A DNA stretch of 5,214 nucleotides from Spirosomataceae bacterium. Its GTDB lineage: Bacteria; Bacteroidota; Bacteroidia; Cytophagales; Spirosomataceae. The stretch spans positions 1 through 5,214 of the forward strand of contig JALOLW010000314.1 in NCBI GenBank assembly GCA_025455795.1, written 5' to 3'. The notes under the pieces were generated by a model. It saw nothing but the letters and a program-made list of their open reading frames with translations, had not been told where the DNA came from and made no database searches. Position 1 is the first letter of the stretch, and each line of letters opens with the position of its first letter. The translations under genes were made by a program, and so were the position numbers. Shown in pieces: positions 1 to 5,214 of the stretch.

Positions 1-78
1 AATAACAATATGAGGGCTTTTAAAGAAGAACTAATCTTCAATAAAAATAACGCAATTGCTTTATTAAAAGCCAGTTAG
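1..78 (+). CDS. Possible C-terminal tail of a rightward gene cut by the window edge
   Basis: Frame 1 is open from the first base to a TAG stop at 76-78, 25 codons in all. The tail is Lys/Asn/Ala-rich and ends in LLKAS. If real, it is the end of a gene entering from the left and converging on the GMC oxidoreductase gene, leaving a gap of about 90 bases between the two stops. The other two forward frames close within the first dozen bases. An open stretch this short in AT-rich DNA can arise by chance, and no family is recognisable. A nested inverted repeat in the same bases (15-23 with 64-72) offers a competing, non-coding reading. Confidence 0.25.
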   Translation, partial: NNNMRAFKEELIFNKNNAIALLKAS

Positions 79-170
79 AGGTAAAATGAAAAAACCGTGC
101 AAATTACAAGAAAAGTATGCGATTTTCAAAATTTTCACTGTTTGTCTTGAATCTTCACCTCGCTCAACCC

Positions 171-1883
171 TCAAATCTTCAACGCTTTCATCTGCTTCAC
201 GGCGTAGTCGGCGGCGCGGGCGGTGATAGCCATGTAGGTGAGTGAGGGGTTTTGGGTAGCGGTAGAAACCATGCACGAGCCGTCGGTCACAAAGACATTT
301 TTGCAGGCGTGCATCTGATTCCAGCGATTGAGCATTGATGTCTTGGGGTCTCTGCCCATGCGGCAGCCGCCCATTTCGTGGTTTTCGTTGCCAGGTACGC
401 GCTTCGTATCTGTGGTTTTGATGTTGGTAAAACCTGCTTTGGTAAACATCTCCGTAAACTGTTCGTAAAAATCCTTGACCATCTTCATGTCGTTTTCGTC
501 AAAATCTGCCGACATGATGAGTTGTGGCACGCCCCAGTCGTCTTTGAGTGTCGGATGAAGACGCACGTGGTTGCTGTCTTTGGTGAGCACTTCGCCCATC
601 ATGCCAGCGTTTATTTCCCATCCTCCTTCCGACGGGCGCATGAGTTGGTCTTTGAGCTCCTCACCAAAAAGCCCCTGCGTAGGATTGCCTTTTTTGGAAG
701 AATGTAGGGCGGTAGCATAGCCACGCAGAAAGTCGGTTTCTTGTTTGTAAAGATTCCTAAAACGCGGCACGTAGCTACCCGTGGGGCGTTTGCCTTCTTG
801 TTTTGTGTCATAAAAACCCTCGTAGTCGGCAGTGACACGCCCCCGATAGTTGTGCCAACCAATGTATTTGCCCAGCGTACCGCTGTCGTTGCCAAAACCA
901 TTTGGAAAGCGGTTGGAGGTAGAATTGAGCAGAATGAGGGTTGAGTTGAGTGATGAACCATTCACAAAAATCACTTTGGCGTAGTATTCTGTCATTTCTT
1001 TGGTGATGGTATCCACCACCCGCACCCCCGTAGCACGACCTTTCTGCTCGTCATAAATGATGGAATGAACCACCGAATGAGGGCGAAGGGTCATTTTACC
1101 CGTTTTGGCAGCCCACGGAAGGGTCGAGGCATTGGTACTGAAATACCCGCCATAGGGACAACCTCGCTCACAAAGCACGCGGTTTTGACATTGGGCGCGC
1201 CCCTGTTGATAATGAATGGGCTGGGGTTTGGTCAAATTGGCACAGCGACCCACAATCACCTGACGGTCAGTATAATGCTTGGCTACTTGCTGACTAAAAT
1301 GCTTCTCAATACAGCTCATTTCGTGCGGGGGCAAAAACTCCCCATCGGGCAAGTGCGGTAGGCCGTCTTTGTTGCCCGCAATCCCCGCAAACTTCTCCAC
1401 GTAGCTGTACCAAGGCGCGAGGTCTTTGTAGCGAATCGGCCAATCAATGGCGTAGCCGTCGCGGGCGGGGCCTTCAAAATCAAAATCACTCCACCGCTGC
1501 GTCTGACGCGCCCACAGCAACGAGCGACCGCCCACTTGGTAGCCGCGCATCCATGAAAAGGGCTTTTCTTGCACAAACGGATGCTCGTAGTCTTTGACCA
1601 CAAAATGCAGCGTATCTTCTCTAAAAATATAGTGTCCACTCGACGCGGGGCTTTTCTGCTTGATGTCGAGCGGTACTTGGCCCAAGTGCGGAAACTCCCA
1701 GGGGTTTTTCATGGCCGTGGGGTAGTCGGCTACGTGCTTCACGTCACGCCCGCGTTCAAGCACGAGCGTGCGCAAGCCCTTGCCCGTGAGTTCTTTGGCA
1801 GCCCAGCCGCCACTGATACCCGTACCGACTACGATGGCATCAAAAGTCCGTTCTTTGACCGAATCTATGTTGAAGTATGACAT
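171..1883 (-). CDS. GMC-family FAD-dependent oxidoreductase with a C-x5-C-x3-C iron-sulfur-type motif
   Basis: This is a 570-residue flavoprotein of the glucose-methanol-choline family, probably a sugar, glycoside or polyol dehydrogenase. The N-terminal dinucleotide-binding motif GTGISGG is at residues 20-26, with the ribose-binding acid E43 in the LERG that follows. A family FAD-contact segment, VGGRSLLWA, lies at about 117-125. The C-terminal GMC domain carries the expected catalytic pair: H502 (in NHEMGGCRMG) and N545 (in TQNPSLT). Cysteines 232, 238 and 242 (C-x5-C-x3-C, followed by PYGG) match the spacing I recall for the 3Fe-4S ligands of the Burkholderia FAD glucose dehydrogenase catalytic subunit. 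That suggests electrons leave through a cluster rather than directly to oxygen. Length is close to that of this subfamily. No signal peptide or Tat motif is visible, and no small Tat-bearing subunit or cytochrome gene lies in the window. The ATG is preceded by A-rich sequence without a Shine-Dalgarno motif. It lies 87 bp downstream of the Gfo/Idh gene, probably co-transcribed. Substrate unknown. Confidence 0.93.
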   Translation of the reverse strand: MSYFNIDSVKERTFDAIVVGTGISGGWAAKELTGKGLRTLVLERGRDVKHVADYPTAMKNPWEFPHLGQVPLDIKQKSPASSGHYIFREDTLHFVVKDYEHPFVQEKPFSWMRGYQVGGRSLLWARQTQRWSDFDFEGPARDGYAIDWPIRYKDLAPWYSYVEKFAGIAGNKDGLPHLPDGEFLPPHEMSCIEKHFSQQVAKHYTDRQVIVGRCANLTKPQPIHYQQGRAQCQNRVLCERGCPYGGYFSTNASTLPWAAKTGKMTLRPHSVVHSIIYDEQKGRATGVRVVDTITKEMTEYYAKVIFVNGSSLNSTLILLNSTSNRFPNGFGNDSGTLGKYIGWHNYRGRVTADYEGFYDTKQEGKRPTGSYVPRFRNLYKQETDFLRGYATALHSSKKGNPTQGLFGEELKDQLMRPSEGGWEINAGMMGEVLTKDSNHVRLHPTLKDDWGVPQLIMSADFDENDMKMVKDFYEQFTEMFTKAGFTNIKTTDTKRVPGNENHEMGGCRMGRDPKTSMLNRWNQMHACKNVFVTDGSCMVSTATQNPSLTYMAITARAADYAVKQMKALKI

Positions 1884-1970
1884 TTTCGAACAGCCTGTTA
1901 TCTGTTATTGGTTAACTGTTATTAGTTTGGAGAAAAGATGGTTAATCGTCTCCGACGCGATATACAGATG
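1884..1970. repeat. Intergenic gap with degenerate 7-nt repeats (core 1896-1923)
   Basis: The 87-bp gap between the Gfo/Idh stop and the GMC start contains four consecutive heptads at 1896-1923, consensus NGTTATT on the plus strand; the third is the most diverged (GGTTAAC). A related three-heptad run lies at 3975-3995. The two share GTTAT-NN-GTTATTGG in the same orientation (1897-1911 and 3976-3990), 13 of 15 bases identical. There is no strong terminator or exact TAnnTTTG promoter on the minus strand here, which favours read-through from the Gfo/Idh gene into the GMC gene. Confidence 0.5.
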
Positions 1971-3161
1971 CTACAAATCTCTTTCGATGATGGCACCTGA
2001 TTGCTTTTCTTTCAAAATGATTTTATGCCGTCCGTCGTGGGTAATTTCTTCTTTGATTAGGTAGTGGTTCTCGTCATATTCTACCAACGTAATACCCTGT
2101 GTGACACCTTCTTGACCGCGCCAAACAGGCAGTGCGACGGGTTCCCACTGCTTGGTTTCGGCAGATTTGTAGGCGGCATCCAGTACGGCATTGACCACGT
2201 AGCCATCATAAAAAGTTTCGAGGGGTTCGCGGCCTGTTTCGACGGCGTCAAACATATCCGTAAACATATGGTTGTAGCCCAAGTCGTTTACTTCGTCGCC
2301 CACTGGAAAAAGCCAACCCGAATTACTTTCGGCTTTTTCGGCCACGTAATCGGCACCTTTGCCACTGCTGTACATTTCAAACCCCGTGCGTAGGAAATTG
2401 TTTATCCAAATTGTCCCTTCGGTTCCCATTACTTCGTCGCGCAGGTCCATACCCCCTCTAAACGTCCAACTCACCTCAAACTGCCCAATCGCCCCGTTTT
2501 CGTATTTGACGAGCGCGATGGCGTGGTCTTCGGCTTCGATGGGCTTCACTTGCGTCGCTGCCCAGCACATCACTTCCACGGGACGAATGTCTTTGCCGAT
2601 AAAGTTGCGCGAGATTTCGACGCAGTGGCAGCCCAAATCCAAGATACAACCACCGCCTGCTTGTTCTTTGTCCCAAAACCAGTTGCTGTGCGGCCCAGGG
2701 TGCGCCTCGCGCGACTTGGCCCAAAGAATCCGCCCCAAAGCCCCGTTTTTGACACTATCCAACGCTTTCAGAAACTTGGGGGTGTAGCACAAATCCTCCA
2801 AATAACCGCCAAAAACGCCCGCTTCTTCGACGGCTTGCATCATGCGGAGGGCTTCTTCGGCGTTGCGCCCGAGGGGTTTGGTCGAAACCACCGCCTTTTT
2901 GTGCTTGACACACAGCATCACGGCAGTTTCGTGGAGGTTGTTGGGCAAAGCTACGCACACCATTGTCACGTCGGGGTGGGCAATGACTTCCTCTATATTG
3001 GTACTCCAAATGGGACATTGATAATCTTCGGCAAACTTCTTGGCGTTGGCTTCGCTACGGGCATAAATAGCCACCACACGGTCGCGGCTGCGCTGTCCGT
3101 GAATCGAATCAGCATAAAAACGACCGATAAATCCTGAGCCTAACATGGCGATTTTTTGCAT
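1971..3161 (-). CDS. Gfo/Idh/MocA-family NAD(P)-dependent oxidoreductase
   Basis: The 396-residue protein has the two-domain Gfo/Idh/MocA architecture. The N-terminal Rossmann fold begins almost at the first residue, with GSGFIG at 8-13 and the ALPNNLH loop at 71-77. The conserved Lys-Pro pair after the Rossmann core is present as STKP (K95, P96); most relatives have EKP, so the acidic residue is replaced by Thr but the lysine is kept. The C-terminal substrate domain contains [11 protein letters not shown] at 169-179, supplying D175 and the usual catalytic H179. Residues from about 345 to 396 form a charged tail beyond the point where many family members end. Family members reversibly oxidise or reduce sugar and polyol hydroxyls with NAD(P), usually in the cytoplasm; no signal peptide is seen. 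The start is fixed by the Rossmann strand beginning at residue 3 (KIAMLGSG). Probably first gene of a leftward unit with the GMC gene, suggesting a shared carbohydrate route; substrate not assignable. Confidence 0.93.
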   Translation of the reverse strand: MQKIAMLGSGFIGRFYADSIHGQRSRDRVVAIYARSEANAKKFAEDYQCPIWSTNIEEVIAHPDVTMVCVALPNNLHETAVMLCVKHKKAVVSTKPLGRNAEEALRMMQAVEEAGVFGGYLEDLCYTPKFLKALDSVKNGALGRILWAKSREAHPGPHSNWFWDKEQAGGGCILDLGCHCVEISRNFIGKDIRPVEVMCWAATQVKPIEAEDHAIALVKYENGAIGQFEVSWTFRGGMDLRDEVMGTEGTIWINNFLRTGFEMYSSGKGADYVAEKAESNSGWLFPVGDEVNDLGYNHMFTDMFDAVETGREPLETFYDGYVVNAVLDAAYKSAETKQWEPVALPVWRGQEGVTQGITLVEYDENHYLIKEEITHDGRHKIILKEKQSGAIIERDL

Positions 3162-3214
3162 AGTCAGCGTGTGTTGAAAAGTAATGGATGTTTTTTGTCA
3201 AAAGCAGTCATTGT

Positions 3215-3250
3215 TTTGTTTTTAATGATGAAAATTTGTTTGTAATTTTG
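3215..3250 (+). promoter_or_regulatory. Candidate Bacteroidota-type promoter for the MerT-like gene
   Basis: TAATTTTG at 3243-3250 is an exact match to the Bacteroidota -7 consensus TAnnTTTG. A TTTG at 3215-3218 could be the -33 element, but the 24-nt spacer is longer than the roughly 19-21 nt usually quoted, so that half is weak. Transcription would begin a few bases before the ATG at 3271, giving a leader of about 15 nt. The -7 box overlaps the left arm of the palindrome at 3246-3266, so a bound repressor would block it. Confidence 0.55.
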
Positions 3251-3266
3251 CAACATCATTGCAAAA
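3246..3266. promoter_or_regulatory. 21-bp perfect palindrome, Fur/Zur-like operator candidate
   Basis: TTTTGCAA at 3246-3253 is repeated exactly inverted as TTGCAAAA at 3259-3266 around a 5-nt spacer. All eight positions pair and the symmetry ends at the next base. The size and symmetry fit a dimeric repressor site of the Fur family. It overlaps the -7 box and ends four bases before the ATG, the classic position for repression. The neighbouring metal-like genes make a metal sensor such as Zur a natural guess, but the regulator gene is not in the window and the identity is inferred. Confidence 0.5.
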
Positions 3267-3270
3267 AGAC

Positions 3271-3816
3271 ATGGCAAGAGCAATTTCCATTACCTTAAAT
3301 ATTGGTCTCACAGGATTGGTTCATCTACTCTGTTGTTGGCTGCCGCTGTTGGTGGTGCTGTTCAACGGGGCTTCTATTACTTGGTTGGCCGAATACCGTA
3401 CTCCGCTGATTATTGTGCAGTTAGGCGTGTTGATATGGTCTTTTTATGATTTGTATTTACGAAAATCTCACCGTGCATCTCGGCTGGAAAAGGGTGTTTT
3501 TTGGGTAGCGATTGGCTTGACCATCACACTCAACTTGATTCCCCACAGCTATTTTCAGGCAGAAGAAAGCAAACTGGCCCAAGCGCAGTTTGAACTCATA
3601 CGAGGTACGCGCGTGGCACAGTTTGAACTGGACCGCCCTGTGAAGTCGGTAGAAAAGCTCAATGATGTCCTGCAAACAGTAGATGGGGTGATTCCGTCGC
3701 AGATTGAAGTAGAAAAAAAGGTGCTTTCGGTTCGTTATCGAGTGGCCCAAACTTCCGAAAACAGCATCCTCCAAACCCTCCGCAAAGAAGGCTATCAGGT
3801 TTCGATGCTGAACTGA
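3271..3816 (+). CDS. MerT-like membrane protein fused to an HMA-like domain lacking CxxC
   Basis: This is a 181-residue predicted inner-membrane protein. Three hydrophobic segments lie at about 7-31, 44-63 and 74-91. The first carries vicinal cysteines C21-C22 followed by WLPLL, and the second is preceded by EYRTP; both resemble MerT-type mercuric transport proteins. MerT's second Cys pair in the loop before helix 3 is absent. From about residue 113 the protein follows the MerP/heavy-metal-associated ferredoxin-like pattern (VAQFEL, VDGV at 137-140, VLSVRY, EGYQV near the end). The GMTCxxC site is replaced by DRPVKSVEK, without cysteine. The layout resembles the MerT-MerP fusions of Bacteroidota but with the soluble metal site lost. 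I chose ATG 3271; an in-frame TTG at 3259 lies inside the operator palindrome and would add only four residues. It is divergent from the Gfo/Idh gene and followed by a His-rich lipoprotein gene. A role in moving or sensing a soft or transition metal is inferred; the metal is unknown. Confidence 0.8.
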   Translation: MARAISITLNIGLTGLVHLLCCWLPLLVVLFNGASITWLAEYRTPLIIVQLGVLIWSFYDLYLRKSHRASRLEKGVFWVAIGLTITLNLIPHSYFQAEESKLAQAQFELIRGTRVAQFELDRPVKSVEKLNDVLQTVDGVIPSQIEVEKKVLSVRYRVAQTSENSILQTLRKEGYQVSMLN

Positions 3817-3855
3817 TTAAGTGCAGTGTTTTGTAAGTTATTTCATGTATTTTAA

Positions 3856-3920
3856 ACCGCTAAGGCGCAAAGACGCTATGTTTTTTACATTCATTCTTAG
3901 CGTCCTTGCGTCTTGGCGGT
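3856..3920. repeat. Large imperfect inverted repeat (23-bp arms, 19-nt loop)
   Basis: Arms at 3856-3878 and 3898-3920 pair over 23 positions: 20 Watson-Crick pairs, two G-U in RNA (3861/3915 and 3865/3911) and one mismatch (3871/3905). The loop is 3879-3897, T-rich. The arms contain GGCGCAA, GACGCTA and related strings and are far richer in GC than the flanks. I recall similar GCAAAGACGC-type palindromes between genes in many Bacteroidota, so this is probably a dispersed intergenic repeat. It lies 39 bp after the MerT-like stop and could also slow or end transcription, although it lacks a proper T-tract after the right arm. Confidence 0.75.
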
Positions 3921-3974
3921 AAAATTAATAATAGAACAAAATTTATAAATCACGGTATTAAGTGCAAAAGAAGT

Positions 3975-3995
3975 AGTTATTCGTTATTGGATATT
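3975..3995. repeat. Second run of degenerate 7-nt repeats
   Basis: Three consecutive heptads (AGTTATT, then CGTTATT, then GGATATT) repeat the NGTTATT pattern seen at 1896-1923. The rest of the 3817-4029 gap, apart from this and the hairpin at 3856-3920, is AT-rich and shows no gene or exact -7 promoter box. A near match, TA-N3-TTTG at 3999-4007, is one base too long. Confidence 0.45.
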
Positions 3996-4029
3996 CCATA
4001 CTTTTTGTAATTCAAAAACCCTTACAACA

Positions 4030-4512
4030 ATGAAACGATTTTATAAATCAGCAGCTTATTGCCTATTAATGAGTGGCTTACTGCTCACTGCTTGCGAAGA
4101 GAAAAAAGACCCGAAAATGGAAGAGGCGGGCAAAATTCACTTGGCAGCGATGGAAGTAGAAGAAGCCGTAGCCGAGCATGTCGAAACTTCTGACTCGCTC
4201 AAAACACTCCTCACTGAAAAGAAAAAAACACTGACCGACGCGGCAGCCGTAGCCAGTATTGATTCAACGATTGCGGCCTTAGACCGAGTGCATGCGGCGT
4301 TTCACGAATGGGAGGAAAACCTTGTCGAAGTGCCTGGGCTTCCACACGAGCATCACGACCACGGCGACGGTGGGCATCAACACGACCACAAACCCGCCCC
4401 CGACCTCTCGCCCGACCAAATGCTCGAAGTTCAAAAAGAAATCAAGGCAAACATCGAAAAAATAAAGGCTGACTGGGACAAGGCTCAAGAAATGGTGAAG
4501 AAAGTATTGTAA
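4030..4512 (+). CDS. His-rich lipoprotein, probable metal binder
   Basis: The 160-residue protein begins with a lipoprotein signal peptide: basic MKRFYK, a hydrophobic stretch at about 8-20, and the lipobox LTAC with C22 as the lipidated residue. The mature protein starts C-E-E-K-K-D. Residues about 28-100 are charged and alanine-rich and look helical, with scattered His (37, 50, 88, 92). Residues 105-121 hold a metal-binding-type cluster, with H106, H108, H109, H111, H116, H118 and H120 interspersed with acidic residues and glycine. A Lys/Glu-rich helix, about 127-160, closes the protein. Such clusters typically bind Zn, Ni, Cu or Co loosely, as a store or chaperone in the periplasm or at the outer membrane. 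The helical part faintly resembles small Bacteroidota lipoproteins that databases name 'viral A-type inclusion protein', but I cannot confirm the family. It follows the MerT-like gene after 213 bp, so shared function is plausible and co-transcription uncertain. Confidence 0.85.
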   Translation: MKRFYKSAAYCLLMSGLLLTACEEKKDPKMEEAGKIHLAAMEVEEAVAEHVETSDSLKTLLTEKKKTLTDAAAVASIDSTIAALDRVHAAFHEWEENLVEVPGLPHEHHDHGDGGHQHDHKPAPDLSPDQMLEVQKEIKANIEKIKADWDKAQEMVKKVL

Positions 4513-4544
4513 CGAAAAAGACGGGCAAGCCCGTCTTTTTCGTT
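4511..4544. terminator. Bidirectional hairpin terminator between convergent genes
   Basis: Arms 4511-4526 and 4529-4544 are perfectly complementary over 16 bp with only two central bases (AA), so the RNA loop would open to at least four. The GC-rich core is flanked by runs of five A and five T, giving a U-run at the 3' side of the hairpin on either strand. It fills the whole gap between the lipoprotein and glmS genes and includes the last two bases of the lipoprotein stop codon and one base of the glmS stop codon. It can serve both genes. Confidence 0.93.
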
Positions 4545-5214
4545 TATTCTACCGTCACAGATTTCGCCAAGTTTCGCGGCTGATCTACGTTTCTCCCCCG
4601 CATGACCGCAATGTAGTACGACAGCAACTGCTGCGGAATCACCGACAACAACGGCATCAAGATTTCGTGCGTTTTGGGAATCTCAATCACAAAATCTACC
4701 ATGCCAGAAATGAGTTTGTCGCCTTCGGTTACGATGGCGATGACGCGCCCTTTCCGAGCTTTGACTTCTTGGATATTGGATACTACCTTTTCGTAAGAAC
4801 TATCTTTGGTCGCCATGAATACTACTGGCATATCTTCATCAATGAGCGCGATGGGACCGTGTTTCATCTCAGCAGCAGGGTAGCCTTCGGCGTGGATGTA
4901 CGAAATTTCTTTGAGCTTCAATGCCCCTTCCAATGCCACGGGAAAGTTAAGCCCACGCCCCAAATAGATGAAATTGCGCGCATACGTAAAGATGTAGGCG
5001 ATTTCTTTGATTTTGTCGGCGGCTTTGAGTACCTGCTCTACTTTTTGGGGAATGTTTTCCAACTCAATCAACAAACGACGGTACAATTCTTCTGAAATCG
5101 TCCCCCGCTTTTTGGCAACGGCAATTGCCATGAGCGTCAACACCGTCACTTGCGCCGTAAACGCCTTGGTACTCGCCACGCCTATCTCTGGCCCCGCGTG
5201 GGTGTACGCGCCCG
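4544..5214 (-). CDS. glmS: Glutamine-fructose-6-phosphate aminotransferase (isomerizing), C-terminal part
   Basis: GlmS makes glucosamine-6-phosphate from fructose-6-phosphate and glutamine, the committed step to UDP-GlcNAc for peptidoglycan and LPS. About 222 C-terminal residues are visible of a usual ~610; the frame runs off the right edge, so the glutaminase domain and true start lie outside. Seen here are the end of the first SIS (sugar isomerase) domain, with AGPEIGVASTKAFTAQ near the edge, and the whole second SIS domain. The second domain contains EGALKLKEISYIHAE and EMKHGP, equivalent to the catalytic Glu488 and His504 region of the E. coli enzyme. The C-terminus PRNLAKSVTVE carries the lysine equivalent to Lys603. 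A GTG at 5177-5179 is an internal valine codon, not a start. The gene converges on the lipoprotein gene and shares its terminator hairpin; no functional link to the neighbours is implied. Confidence 0.97.
   Translation of the reverse strand, partial: GAYTHAGPEIGVASTKAFTAQVTVLTLMAIAVAKKRGTISEELYRRLLIELENIPQKVEQVLKAADKIKEIAYIFTYARNFIYLGRGLNFPVALEGALKLKEISYIHAEGYPAAEMKHGPIALIDEDMPVVFMATKDSSYEKVVSNIQEVKARKGRVIAIVTEGDKLISGMVDFVIEIPKTHEILMPLLSVIPQQLLSYYIAVMRGRNVDQPRNLAKSVTVE

Noticed and set aside
2523..3137. Long open frame on the plus strand (204 codons)
   Set aside because: It lies wholly antisense to the well-supported Gfo/Idh gene, and its translation shows no recognisable domain. It is a frame shadow.
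3176..3183. TACTTTTC on the minus strand as a -7 box for the Gfo/Idh gene
   Set aside because: It has one mismatch to TAnnTTTG, and the nearest TTTG upstream is only 15 nt away, too short a spacer. Not strong enough to annotate.
3259..3261. TTG as the start of the MerT-like gene
   Set aside because: It falls in the right arm of the operator palindrome, very close to the promoter box; the ATG at 3271 gives a normal start to the membrane protein.
3963..3969. TGCAAAA as a second copy of the operator before the lipoprotein gene
   Set aside because: Only a half-site is present, with no inverted partner at the right distance.
4667..5095. Open frame on the plus strand opposite glmS
   Set aside because: The opposite strand encodes a clear GlmS C-terminus; this frame has no family features.
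4544..5214. A glmS ribozyme/riboswitch
   Set aside because: The 5' end of glmS is outside the window, and that ribozyme is known chiefly from Gram-positive bacteria.
1..5214. CRISPR array, insertion sequence, phage or tRNA genes
   Set aside because: No regularly spaced direct repeats, transposase-like or phage-like proteins, or tRNA-like foldings were seen on either strand.

Overview
The window looks like chromosomal DNA of a Bacteroidota member, probably in or near Cytophagales. This rests on the style of the proteins, start codons preceded by A-rich sequence instead of a clear Shine-Dalgarno motif, and an exact TAnnTTTG -7 promoter box. Taxonomy is inferred from sequence character only; no search was run.

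Layout, left to right. Positions 1-78 may hold the last codons of a rightward gene (weak). Next come two leftward genes, probably one transcription unit: a Gfo/Idh/MocA NAD(P)-dependent oxidoreductase (1971-3161), then a 570-residue GMC-family FAD oxidoreductase (171-1883). The GMC protein carries a C-x5-C-x3-C motif like the iron-sulfur ligands of bacterial FAD glucose dehydrogenases. Pairs of this kind are common in Bacteroidota sugar or polyol oxidation loci, and the two enzymes may act in one oxidative carbohydrate route. The substrate cannot be read from the sequence.

A divergent intergenic region (3162-3270) then leads to two rightward genes that look concerned with metals. The first (3271-3816) is a small membrane protein: a MerT-like three-helix part with a vicinal Cys pair, fused to a C-terminal domain with the HMA/MerP pattern but without its CxxC metal site. 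Just upstream is a perfect 21-bp palindrome, TTTTGCAA-N5-TTGCAAAA, overlapping an exact -7 box, which looks like a Fur/Zur-type operator. The second (4030-4512) is a lipoprotein with seven histidines in 15 residues. The 213 bp between them hold a large imperfect hairpin repeat and a degenerate heptad repeat, the latter shared with the GMC/Gfo intergenic gap.

The right end is the C-terminal part of glmS (leftward, cut by the window edge). It converges on the lipoprotein gene through a perfect 16-bp hairpin that spans the whole 31-bp gap and touches both stop codons, a likely bidirectional terminator.

The part most worth attention is the metal-like module at 3243-4512: operator-like palindrome, MerT/CxxC-less-HMA fusion and His-rich lipoprotein. 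The three observations agree with each other, but the metal and the direction of transport are unknown.
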